A stretch of DNA of 64,000 nt from JANQQJ01 sp046290575 (GTDB lineage Bacteria; Pseudomonadota; Alphaproteobacteria; SMXS01): the NCBI GenBank assembly GCA_046290575.1, contig JBKAGX010000001.1:434001-498000 (forward strand). The letters are read 5' to 3'. How positions within the stretch are numbered: the first letter of the stretch is position 1; the number at the start of each line of letters is the position of its first letter. The translations under genes and the position numbers were made by a program. Of the stretch, positions 1 through 7,234 are shown one piece after another. Below the pieces are notes generated by a model, which made no database searches, was not told the origin of the DNA, and saw only the letters and a list, made by a program, of their open reading frames with translations.

Positions 1-2
1 AT

Positions 3-182
3 CTCAAGGTGCTCGAGGCTGGCGGGCTGGTGACGAGTAAAAAGGATGGCCGCGTGCGAACCTGCCAGGTTGAGGCTGAGCGCCTGGCTGAACTCGGGGC
101 ATGGGTCGCTGACCGGCGGACCCAACTCGAACGCCGTCTGGATCGGCTGGAAGCGCATCTTGCCAGGGGAGGCACCATATGA
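3..182 (+). CDS. ArsR-family transcriptional regulator, C-terminal part
   Basis: The reading frame is open from the window edge and ends in TGA at 180-182. It encodes about 59 residues: LKVLEAGGLV, the end of a winged-helix recognition segment, then a basic wing (TSKKDGRVRTC) and a charged C-terminal helix. This matches the end of ArsR/SmtB-type repressors, which often precede SRPBCC/AHSA1 genes, and such a gene follows here with an ATGA overlap. The N-terminal half lies outside the window, so a metal or ligand site cannot be judged. The overlap suggests one transcript and regulation of its own operon (inference). Confidence 0.75.
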   Translation, partial: LKVLEAGGLVTSKKDGRVRTCQVEAERLAELGAWVADRRTQLERRLDRLEAHLARGGTI

Positions 183-637
183 GCGAGCCCACCGTGCGTC
201 ACGCCACCGTCGTCGTCGAACGCGACCTCGATGCACCGCCTGAACGCGTCTATGGCGCGTGGGCGCATGAACGCGGCAGCTGGGACGTACCCAATGACGA
301 CTGGGTCGTCGCTGAGGTCGAAAACGAGTTACAGCCTGACGGACGGCAGCGCACTTGCTTCGGCCCAAAGGGTGATCCGATGTTCGAGAGCAGCGGGCGT
401 TACATGATTGTCGAAGACGGTCGCTTGCTCATCATGGCGGGAGTCATGCATGAGCGCGGCAGGCCGGTGACAGCCACGATGACGACGGTCGAGGTGATTC
501 CGCACAGCGATGGTACCCGCGTCATCGTCACCGACCAGTCGGCCTATTTCGAGGGTCAAACGGAGGATATGCGGGAGGCCGGGTGGCGCAAGATCGTCGA
601 GCGGCTCGACGCGTATCTCAGGAATGATGAAGCATGA
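179..637 (+). CDS. SRPBCC (AHSA1-type) domain protein
   Basis: This 152-residue protein spans one START-like/AHSA1 fold. It opens with VERDLDAPPERVYGAWAH, the usual first strand and helix of the family, and ends with a long amphipathic helix (GWRKIVERLDAYL). The start overlaps the ArsR stop (ATGA) and its own stop overlaps the next ATG, so the three genes look translationally coupled. Family members bind small hydrophobic ligands; the ligand here cannot be read from sequence. ArsR-SRPBCC pairs are common in bacteria, sometimes tied to stress or xenobiotic response. Confidence 0.8.
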   Translation: MSEPTVRHATVVVERDLDAPPERVYGAWAHERGSWDVPNDDWVVAEVENELQPDGRQRTCFGPKGDPMFESSGRYMIVEDGRLLIMAGVMHERGRPVTATMTTVEVIPHSDGTRVIVTDQSAYFEGQTEDMREAGWRKIVERLDAYLRNDEA

Positions 638-1065
638 CGGTCGCAGGGAAAATTGCCGAGGTGCTCGACCGGCGCGCCGCGGCCATCGCTGCCAAAGACG
701 TCAGTGGGGTTCTGGAGCATGTCAGCGAAGCTATCGTGAGTTTCGATGTCGGTACGCCGCTGGCTCATTCAGGACGCGACGCGGTGCGCGAACGCCTTGA
801 ACAGTGGTTTGCCGGCTACGATGGACCGATTGGCTTCGCGATCCGTGACCTGGGCGTTCATGGTGACGGGGCGTCGGCGTTCAGCCATGCCCTTGTCCAC
901 ATTTCCGGCACGCTGACGACTGGCGATACTGTCTCTATGTGGGTGCGTTCAACGATCGGATGGGAGCGCCGCAACGGAGAATGGATGGCGGTGCATGAGC
1001 ACATGTCCGACCCGATGGACTTTGAAACGGGCATGGCGCGCACGGACCTTACACCCGTTGGCTAA
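634..1065 (+). CDS. SnoaL/NTF2-like (DUF4440-type) protein
   Basis: This 143-residue protein starts inside the SRPBCC stop codon (ATGA overlap) and is the last gene of the ArsR-led operon. The pattern is that of NTF2-like small alpha+beta barrels: an N-terminal helix pair (VLDRRAAAIAAKDVSGVLEH), a conserved strand with a substrate-pocket Asp (SFDVGTPL), and later strands WVRSTIGWERRNGEWMAVHEH. Ketosteroid-isomerase and SnoaL homologues share this fold, but catalytic residues vary and no reaction can be assigned. Ligand handling together with the SRPBCC partner is possible (inference). Confidence 0.75.
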   Translation: MTVAGKIAEVLDRRAAAIAAKDVSGVLEHVSEAIVSFDVGTPLAHSGRDAVRERLEQWFAGYDGPIGFAIRDLGVHGDGASAFSHALVHISGTLTTGDTVSMWVRSTIGWERRNGEWMAVHEHMSDPMDFETGMARTDLTPVG

Positions 1066-1098
1066 AGAAAAGGCCGGGCTGCTTCAAGCAACCCGGCC
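1066..1098 (-). terminator. Intrinsic terminator between convergent genes
   Basis: An 11-bp GC-rich stem with one mismatch (1072-1082 pairing with 1088-1098) closes a TTCAA loop. An A-rich tract at 1064-1071 gives a U-run when read leftward, so it best terminates the carotenoid oxygenase gene. It could also act on the rightward operon ending at 1065, but that side lacks a T-run. Confidence 0.75.
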
Positions 1099-1122
1099 CT
1101 GAACTCTTGTCTAGCTTAGGTG

Positions 1123-2550
1123 TCAGGCCTGCGAGGCAATGCCCTCAGCCGAAACCCAGGCGGCGTGGAAGCCGTAAGGCACCCGGCCCGGCATCTTGAT
1201 CCGGGCAACCGGGCCAGCGGCAAAGTTGCTGGCATCGACCACGACGCACTCGCTGGTTTCTTCATTCTCGTCCCAGACAAAGCAGACGACGAAGCCATCG
1301 TCTTCAGCGGTGCCGCCGTCACGCGGCGCGAAGATCGCTTCGCCGCCATAACGGCCCGGGCCGAACGCGATATGCTCAGACGTGTCATTGGCACGGTCAT
1401 ACTTGATCAGACCGTCGAACATGCCTGCGCTTGATGCGTCCTGACTGATGCGCGCGCAATAGGCGTATTGGTGTTTGCGGCCCGCATAGTTGTCGTTGAT
1501 GCGCGGGAATTCGCTGCCCCATTCGGCGTCGAGGAACCGCTCTTTGACTTCGCCCGTCTTCATGTTCAAGCGCCACTCGTAAAGATGCGGTGTGTCATTG
1601 GAATCGGCCTTGGTGTCCGGGTCGGCGCCGACGACGTTCGTCTTGGGCGACCGGCACGCTTCCAGGACGACTTCGTCGCCGTCTTCATAGCCATTGACCG
1701 TGTGGAACACGAAGCCGATGGAAACGTCGAACCAGCGCACATCTTCTGGTGCGCCGTGGCGCGGAATGACGCCAATGCGCGCGCCGTTGTCCGGGTCCCA
1801 GCGAAGCGCCGGGCCGCCTTTCATGGCTTCTTCCAGATCGCCGGTGACCGGCATGTCCAGGAAGATGGTGTGCTTATCGGTGATGGCGCAGTCATGCATC
1901 ATCACGCCCTTGGGCAGGTCGATATTGATGTTGTTGGTCATCGTCCCGTCCTTGTCGATCACGTAATAGGACAAGTAAGGCGGCATCATCATGTTATAGC
2001 CGAACGAGATCATCTCGCCGGTTTCGACGTCGACCTTGGGATGAGCGGTAAAGGCGTATTTCAGCTCGCCATTGAAGTCGACTTCGCCGACCGTATCCAG
2101 ATTGGTGAGCTTGACTTCGGTCGGGTTGCCGCCTTCCCACAGCGCCAGCAGCTTGTTGTTGTGGAACACCATGGCGGTGTTGGCGGCATTCTTGAAGATG
2201 CCGTGCTCATTGTTGAAGTCGGGCATGGAATTAAGGCCGCCCCACAGCGCCTTGCCGGCTTCCAGCTCCGCCTTCAGGCCTTTTGTTTCCACATAGCGGT
2301 TGTGATAGGTGGCCTTGCCGTCCTCGAAGTGCACCTCGTGGATCATGCCGTCGCCGTCGAACCAGTGATACTTTTCGATGTCCTTGACGAAGACCGGATT
2401 GGAGCCGATGCGCAGAAAGGCGCCGTTCAGCCCTTGCGGAATTTCACCGACAATGTCGGTGCATTCGGCATCGTGTTCTTGGTCCACCGGGGCAAAATTG
2501 CCCTGCAAAAACGTGTTGTTGGGTTTTTTGATCTCGACGACCTTGTTCAT
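1123..2550 (-). CDS. Carotenoid oxygenase (RPE65/lignostilbene dioxygenase family)
   Basis: The 475-residue product has the length of bacterial carotenoid cleavage oxygenases, seven-bladed propellers with an Fe(II) held by four His. Candidate ligands stand in the expected order: FTAHPKVD, VMMHDCAITDKH, FVFHTVNGYEDGD, and the C-terminal YGFHAAW. The N-terminal FLRIGSNPVF and HWFDGDGMIHEV are also family hallmarks. The enzyme would cleave a C=C bond of a carotenoid, apocarotenoid or stilbene with O2 in the cytosol; the substrate is not predictable. It lies downstream of a TetR-radical SAM pair, separated by a 129-bp gap with a palindromic operator candidate. Confidence 0.92.
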   Translation of the reverse strand: MNKVVEIKKPNNTFLQGNFAPVDQEHDAECTDIVGEIPQGLNGAFLRIGSNPVFVKDIEKYHWFDGDGMIHEVHFEDGKATYHNRYVETKGLKAELEAGKALWGGLNSMPDFNNEHGIFKNAANTAMVFHNNKLLALWEGGNPTEVKLTNLDTVGEVDFNGELKYAFTAHPKVDVETGEMISFGYNMMMPPYLSYYVIDKDGTMTNNINIDLPKGVMMHDCAITDKHTIFLDMPVTGDLEEAMKGGPALRWDPDNGARIGVIPRHGAPEDVRWFDVSIGFVFHTVNGYEDGDEVVLEACRSPKTNVVGADPDTKADSNDTPHLYEWRLNMKTGEVKERFLDAEWGSEFPRINDNYAGRKHQYAYCARISQDASSAGMFDGLIKYDRANDTSEHIAFGPGRYGGEAIFAPRDGGTAEDDGFVVCFVWDENEETSECVVVDASNFAAGPVARIKMPGRVPYGFHAAWVSAEGIASQA

Positions 2551-2629
2551 TCGAACCGCTCCCGTTTTTTAAACGCAAAAATAGCTGGCGCGCAGCACAG
2601 CGCCCCATAGCAGAACCATGACTCAAATT

Positions 2630-2648
2630 ATTTACAATGTAAATTACA
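2630..2648. promoter_or_regulatory. Palindromic operator candidate upstream of carotenoid oxygenase
   Basis: ATTTACA-A-TGTAAAT (2630-2644) is a perfect 7-bp inverted repeat with a single-base centre. It overlaps a second palindrome, TGTAA-A-TTACA (2638-2648). It sits about 80 bp upstream of the carotenoid oxygenase start in an AT-rich island and looks like a TetR- or MarR-type site. The TetR gene at 3973-4614 is the obvious candidate binder, though I see no second copy of the motif upstream of that gene. Confidence 0.5.
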
Positions 2649-2679
2649 TTTTTGGGCCGGCTATCCCCGTTCCTGTGGT

Positions 2680-3960
2680 TCAGTCTCCGAGAGCGGATCT
2701 TGTGCCGACGGCGCCCCGAAAATTGCCAGGCCAAGCATGGTCCCCCAAGGTCAAACTGTCGCTGTCTGGATTGGCCGATCGCGTCTCTTCACATCTTTGG
2801 CAAATGAACCCGTCCGGGGGTGTATCGGCCCCGAAGGTCCATCGCCGCAGCTGTTGCGCACGATCACTCTCGGCGATGTCTTTCAAGGAGGATCTACGCA
2901 GATCACCCAGAACATAGTCCTTGTTGAAATCGTGGCAGCATAAGAAAACAGTACCGTCGATACCCACGCATATCCTGGTCAGCATCCGATAACAGCCGTT
3001 CAATCGACCCTGGTGTGAGACAGGCGGCGCATAGCGTTCGTCAGTCATCGCTCCTGCGCGGGTTACCACGAAATTAAGCATTGCGCGGATGCCGGTGCGC
3101 TTCTGGACATGGCGCCGGATGGCATACCGTTCCTTGCGCGTTAGGCTTGCCCGCGGGGTATTGACCGAAATCTGCACCGTCATCTCCAGTGATTTTGCCA
3201 AGCTCAGCGTGTCCAGAACACGGTCCAGTAGCTTCCAGCCAGTGATCTCTCGAAACGATTCAGCATCCACGGTGGGCAGGTTCACAACCAGGGAAACATT
3301 GCCGAGTGCGGCCAATTCACGCAGGCGTTCGTCGTCCAACCTGCTGGCATTGGTGAATAAGACGATCTTTATGCCCGCGTCCTTGGCACGCTGGGCGCGG
3401 CGCACAAGATGCGGATCGAGGGACGGTTCACCATAGTGATTCAGCGAAATGGACCGAACGCCCACCTCGACCAGCCGGTCCAGGACAAGCTGAAAGAGAT
3501 CCAGAGGCATAATCTGCTTTGGAAGCGGGTCGGTTGACACCGGACAGAAACTACAGCGGTAGTTGCAGTGGCTGTTCACTTCGATGGAGACATGGTCATA
3601 AGTATGCGCGCGAAAGGCGTCGTCCTCTCGGAGGACAAGGCCGGCATCCTTCAGTCGATTGATCCTTGCTGTACGCTCCGGCGAGGCTACCGCGGCCTCA
3701 AATGGCGCGCCGGCCAAGGTCTTGAGAAAGGTGTGGTCGGATCGTCGCACTGTGATCAGAGTGTTGGTAAGGGTGTCGAAGATCAGCGACCGATCCGGCC
3801 TTGCCAGCGCCATCAAGGCGCGAAGTTTCCCTTGTAATCCAATCGCCCTGCCGGTGACGCGCTTTATGGGAAAGGTCGAATCATCCAGAAAAGGCGATAC
3901 GACGAGCGCTGAAGAAACGTATGCCTCCGGTGCCTCGTCCTTTGCGACGGTCTCGACCAT
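2680..3960 (-). CDS. Radical SAM/SPASM domain protein
   Basis: This 426-residue protein has three parts. The N-terminus (about 1-110) ends in a winged-helix-like segment (RINRLKDAGLVLREDD). A radical SAM core carries CNYRCSFC, the CxxxCxxC iron-sulfur site. The C-terminal SPASM-like region has Cys at CYRMLTRICVG, FLCCHDF and CQRCEE, enough for auxiliary clusters. SPASM enzymes mature peptides, sulfatases or cofactors, or act on unknown substrates. No small precursor gene is evident next to it. The start lies 12 nt after the stop of the upstream TetR gene, so the two are probably co-transcribed. The substrate is unknown. Confidence 0.85.
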   Translation of the reverse strand: MVETVAKDEAPEAYVSSALVVSPFLDDSTFPIKRVTGRAIGLQGKLRALMALARPDRSLIFDTLTNTLITVRRSDHTFLKTLAGAPFEAAVASPERTARINRLKDAGLVLREDDAFRAHTYDHVSIEVNSHCNYRCSFCPVSTDPLPKQIMPLDLFQLVLDRLVEVGVRSISLNHYGEPSLDPHLVRRAQRAKDAGIKIVLFTNASRLDDERLRELAALGNVSLVVNLPTVDAESFREITGWKLLDRVLDTLSLAKSLEMTVQISVNTPRASLTRKERYAIRRHVQKRTGIRAMLNFVVTRAGAMTDERYAPPVSHQGRLNGCYRMLTRICVGIDGTVFLCCHDFNKDYVLGDLRRSSLKDIAESDRAQQLRRWTFGADTPPDGFICQRCEETRSANPDSDSLTLGDHAWPGNFRGAVGTRSALGD

Positions 3961-3972
3961 CTCGGGTGCAGG

Positions 3973-4614
3973 CTAGGCTGCGGCAGCCGCGCCCGCTTGG
4001 GTTAGCCGTTCGTAGTTCGGGCCTCTGGCGCCCTGAGCGATAATCTGGCTCACCATGTTGAAAAGCTCGGCCACATCGGTGTCGGGGCCGAGTTTGCCGG
4101 ACAGGTGGAGCACGATCACACCATGGATGCCAGCCCAGAAGACCTGAGCCAGTTTTTCCGGATCGCCGGACAATATGCCGGCCTCGACCATGACCCGGGT
4201 GGGTCCTGCGAGGAAGTGCCGGCTGCGCTCAACTTGTTCCGCCAGCTCGGGGTAGTCTTCGTCGTCGGGCTGTGAGAGCTCAAACATGATCTTGTACGCA
4301 TCCGGCTCGTCGAGCGCGAAGCGCAAATAGGTCTGGCCGATCCTGGCTGCGCCGGTGATTTCGTCAGGCGCTGACGCCATGGCTGTTTCGCACCGGTCCG
4401 ACAGCCTCTTGAACGCGGCGGCCCGAACCGCGGCAAAAATCTCTTCCTTGCCCTTAAAGTACCGATAGGGCGTCATCGGGCTGCAGCCGACTTCTGCTGC
4501 CAGGCCCCGCATGGTGACACCGTCATAGCCGAGTTCTGCGAAGCGGCGCGTCGCCACGTCGCACAGCGTGTTTCGGAATGCAGTAATTTCTTCGGGAGTG
4601 AGGGCGCGCGACAT
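3973..4614 (-). CDS. TetR-family transcriptional regulator
   Basis: This 213-residue regulator has a typical N-terminal TetR helix-turn-helix: RFAELGYDGVTMRGLAAEVG followed by SPMTPYRYFKGKEEIFAAV at residues about 25-65. The C-terminal ligand domain (TYLRFALDEPDAYKIMFELS) resembles the WHG-type C-terminal domain of many alphaproteobacterial TetR proteins. It heads a leftward TetR-radical SAM unit and is divergent from the lipocalin-like gene at 4754. The palindrome at 2630-2648 is a plausible target, so it may control the radical SAM and carotenoid oxygenase genes (inference). Confidence 0.9.
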   Translation of the reverse strand: MSRALTPEEITAFRNTLCDVATRRFAELGYDGVTMRGLAAEVGCSPMTPYRYFKGKEEIFAAVRAAAFKRLSDRCETAMASAPDEITGAARIGQTYLRFALDEPDAYKIMFELSQPDDEDYPELAEQVERSRHFLAGPTRVMVEAGILSGDPEKLAQVFWAGIHGVIVLHLSGKLGPDTDVAELFNMVSQIIAQGARGPNYERLTQAGAAAAA

Positions 4615-4753
4615 GCTGAGCCTTAACGCAAATGGAATCTTAGTTGTCTTATTAGTCTTGGCGCCGCGTTACTGCAAGGGTCGGGTGTCGCAAGCCAGAC
4701 TTGTGCCCGCCAAATCAGGCCGTTAAGCAGGCGGGGAAAGAAAGGGGGCGCAA

Positions 4754-5194
4754 ATGCTCAAAGCAGAACAGTTGGTGGGTGCCTGGAAACTGCAGCGCTG
4801 GGAAATCGGCTATTCGGACGACCGCGAACCGTCATTGCCATTCGGTGACGATGCCCAGGGAACCATCATGTACACGCCAGACGGCTATATGAGCGCGGTC
4901 CTTCACCGCGCAAAGCGCGGTCCGGTTTCGACCCAATATGTCCGTGAGGCGCCTGCCGATGAAAAGGCGGCGCTGTTTGACGCCTTTATGTACTATGGAG
5001 GCCGCTACCGGATCGAGGGCGACGCCGTCATTCATATGGTCGAGCACGCCCTTAACCCCGATCTTGCCGGTACGGAACAGCTGCGCAACGTGGCGTTTGA
5101 CGGCGATCATCTTATTTTGACGGGGGAAGAACGGGTCGAAGCAGCAGGCCTGACCCGCTACCACAAGGTTCTATGGAAGCGCGCTACGGGTTAG
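4754..5194 (+). CDS. Lipocalin-like domain protein
   Basis: The 146-residue product begins LVGAWKLQRWEIGY and continues GTIMYTPDGYMSAVLHR, the conserved start of the small lipocalin-like family found alone or beside TetR and oxidoreductase genes. No signal peptide is visible, so it should be cytosolic. A purine-rich stretch (AAAGAAAGGGGGCGCAA) precedes the ATG. It is divergent from the TetR gene and converges with the LuxR gene 6 bp away. Family members are thought to bind small hydrophobic molecules; the ligand is unknown. Confidence 0.8.
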   Translation: MLKAEQLVGAWKLQRWEIGYSDDREPSLPFGDDAQGTIMYTPDGYMSAVLHRAKRGPVSTQYVREAPADEKAALFDAFMYYGGRYRIEGDAVIHMVEHALNPDLAGTEQLRNVAFDGDHLILTGEERVEAAGLTRYHKVLWKRATG

Positions 5195-5200
5195 ATCGTT

Positions 5201-5965
5201 CTAGATCAGCTGAAGGCGCATGCCCTGCGCGACTGCGCGCGCGCGGGTGTCCACCTTCATTTTCTCTTTCAGGTTTCTGACGTGATAATTCACGGTTCGC
5301 TCGGTAATCGACAGAATATCAGAAACGTCTTCTGTGGACTTGCCATGACTGAGGAGCTGCAGGATCTCCAGCTCTCGAGCGCTCAGTTTGGGAACAGTCA
5401 GCAACGACTTTTGTGTCAGTGAGCGCCAGGTCTCATGCGCCTGGACGCACAGGGCAGGCAAGAGCGTTTCAGCAGCCTGATAATGCTCCGGTCCCAGACG
5501 TTCTTTTTCCCCGGTTTTCGCGGCTATCGTGTAGAGGCCCGTGAACGGTGTGGTGTCGCGGACAACGAATTGCCACGCTGGCGTTGCAATACCGAACTCG
5601 TCGAGCGTCGGCATCAGCGTGGGTTCCCACGAAACATCATCGACGATGATAGATCGGTTGATCGGGGCAACTGATTTGATCAGATGCGGGATGAGTGGGT
5701 CGCGCCAATAAACTTCGCCATGCGCCCATGCCCGGCGAACCTCGTCCGGATAGGTGCAGCAGATCATGTAAAGCGTTTCGCGCGCGATATTGATGTGCGA
5801 GTAGATAAAATGCGCGTAGCCAAGTTGTTCAATCAGCTGCTGAAAGCGTTCGCCCAGCGCCTGATCGTCGGGTGCTTCAGCGATATACCGCAATGCTGTG
5901 CCGTGGCCGTTCAGCGACCGGGACAGTTCCATTGCACTCTTCAGGTTAGAGACGGGATCAGACAT
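5201..5965 (-). CDS. LuxR-family regulator with autoinducer-binding domain (LuxR solo)
   Basis: This 254-residue protein has an N-terminal autoinducer-binding domain (about 25-175) with the YWRDPLI segment that carries the Asp-Pro of acyl-homoserine lactone pockets and a later Trp (DDVSWEP). The C-terminal GerE helix-turn-helix is clear: LSARELEILQLLSHGKST and ITERTVNYHVRNLKEKM. Some pocket aromatics differ from canonical LuxR (VRRAWAHGEVYW), which may change ligand choice. No luxI-type synthase occurs in the window, so it is a solo or pairs with a distant synthase. It lies downstream of a small DUF4177-like gene on the same strand. Confidence 0.88.
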   Translation of the reverse strand: MSDPVSNLKSAMELSRSLNGHGTALRYIAEAPDDQALGERFQQLIEQLGYAHFIYSHINIARETLYMICCTYPDEVRRAWAHGEVYWRDPLIPHLIKSVAPINRSIIVDDVSWEPTLMPTLDEFGIATPAWQFVVRDTTPFTGLYTIAAKTGEKERLGPEHYQAAETLLPALCVQAHETWRSLTQKSLLTVPKLSARELEILQLLSHGKSTEDVSDILSITERTVNYHVRNLKEKMKVDTRARAVAQGMRLQLI

Positions 5966-6006
5966 AACGCCTATACGTCAATTGGGCCTGCTAATCACTT
6001 AGACTT

Positions 6007-6327
6007 CTAGTGACCTGATTCCAAGTAGGATCGGCGTTGAAACACGAACATCAGCTCGCGGTCATGAGTGACATGATCCTCTACGCCCAGTTGAAAGCTG
6101 TTAACCAGCTCCCAGCCAGGGCCATGCTCGGCATGGAATTTGTCAAGCACCTGTTCGAGTTGCATGGCGCGCCCAGCGCGTGACGGCGCGGGCACGACGA
6201 ACACTCTGTGCTCGACTTTCAGTCGAGGCTGGTCCTCGACAGCGCCCCGTTCACTGTTCCCGGTTCTCTTTGCTAGTTCTTTACCCACTGGTGCCGCCCC
6301 TTCGCCTGTGTTTCCTGTTGCCCTCAC
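6007..6327 (-). CDS. DUF4177-like small protein
   Basis: This open frame of 106 residues has its recognisable part at the C-terminus: VEHRVFVVPAPSR, then LEQVLDKFHAEHGPGWELV and MFVFQRR. That is the strand-helix-GWELV-strand layout of DUF4177 proteins, usually 50-70 residues. The N-terminal 35 residues are polar and may be a non-conserved extension or upstream non-coding sequence, so the true start is uncertain. It ends 41 bp before the LuxR gene on the same strand. Function unknown. Confidence 0.6.
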   Translation of the reverse strand: MRATGNTGEGAAPVGKELAKRTGNSERGAVEDQPRLKVEHRVFVVPAPSRAGRAMQLEQVLDKFHAEHGPGWELVNSFQLGVEDHVTHDRELMFVFQRRSYLESGH

Positions 6328-6414
6328 AATTTGATCGATTTTCTCGAATCAATTTAGGACACCACACGCGATAAGTGCGCCTGTGTGAACTGTCAGAAGT
6401 GACAGGGGCGGCAT

Positions 6415-7197
6415 TTACATGGCGGTCAGGCCGCCATCCAGCACTAGTTCCGCACCCGTCATGAATTTGGATTCGTCGGATGCAAGGTAAAGAACGCCGA
6501 ACGCCACATCGTCCGGCTCGCCCACATGGCCAAGTGGGATCTGGCGGCCCAGTTTTATCAGCGCTTCCTCACGGCTGATGTTCTTGGCGATATCGTCGAG
6601 GATCGGCGTATTGATGAAAGCCGGGTGGACGGAATTGCAGCGCACATGAGGGGCCGTGCGGGCGCAGTGCAGGGCGACCGACTTTGTCAGGTGACGGACA
6701 GCGGCTTTTGCCGAGTTGTAAGCCGCGACATTGTGCCCGGCGATGATGCCGGCGATCGAGGACAGATTGACAATGGAGCCGCCCAAAGCCTCTGTCGCGC
6801 TTTCGCGGATCAGGGGCAAGGCGTGTTTGCAGCCGAGGAAAACGCTGTCCAGATCGATGGTGTGGACCCGCCGCCACTCCTCCAGCTCGGTCTGCTCTAC
6901 GGTTCCCGTCGCGCCGATCCCGGCATTGTTGACCAGCACGTGCAGCCCGCCGAAATGATCGCTGGCTGCGGTCAGGACCTCCTGCCACCTGGTTTCGCTG
7001 GTTACGTCATGATCGAAGGCAATTGCCGCGGGGCCGATCTGCCGGGCGACTTCGGCGGCGGCTTCGAAGTCCAGATCCGTGAGCGCGACTTTGGCGCCGT
7101 GATCGGCCAGGCGCCGCGCGATCGCTGCACCCAGCCCGCCGGCCGCGCCTGTTACCAGGGCGATCTTTCCCTCAACCCTGCCTGTCAGCGTGCTCAT
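6415..7197 (-). CDS. SDR-family NAD(P)-dependent oxidoreductase
   Basis: A classical short-chain dehydrogenase of about 260 residues. It shows the cofactor motif TGAAGGLG, an Asp after strand 2 (LTDLDFEA) suggesting NAD(H), the NNAG motif, catalytic Ser in IVNLSSIAG and YNSAK. The C-terminal DESKFMTGAELVLDGG is standard. The ATG at 7197 is chosen over an upstream in-frame ATG at 7269 because it has a good ribosome site (AAGGAAATAGAC) and starts at the family's usual point; the upstream start would run into polA. The substrate is probably a secondary alcohol or ketone but cannot be named. Confidence 0.9.
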   Translation of the reverse strand: MSTLTGRVEGKIALVTGAAGGLGAAIARRLADHGAKVALTDLDFEAAAEVARQIGPAAIAFDHDVTSETRWQEVLTAASDHFGGLHVLVNNAGIGATGTVEQTELEEWRRVHTIDLDSVFLGCKHALPLIRESATEALGGSIVNLSSIAGIIAGHNVAAYNSAKAAVRHLTKSVALHCARTAPHVRCNSVHPAFINTPILDDIAKNISREEALIKLGRQIPLGHVGEPDDVAFGVLYLASDESKFMTGAELVLDGGLTAM

Positions 7198-7234
7198 GTC
7201 TATTTCCTTTTTTGGGAAGATCGGGGTTTGCGAC

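Noticed and set aside
1468..2610. 380-codon rightward frame opposite carotenoid oxygenase
   Set aside because: The opposite strand holds a convincing complete enzyme with its four candidate His ligands; this frame has no recognisable features.
2680..3960. Radical SAM protein as anaerobic sulfatase-maturing enzyme for the sulfatase at 49.6 kb
   Set aside because: The genes are about 46 kb apart and the N-terminal architecture differs from classical anSME; no evidence links them.
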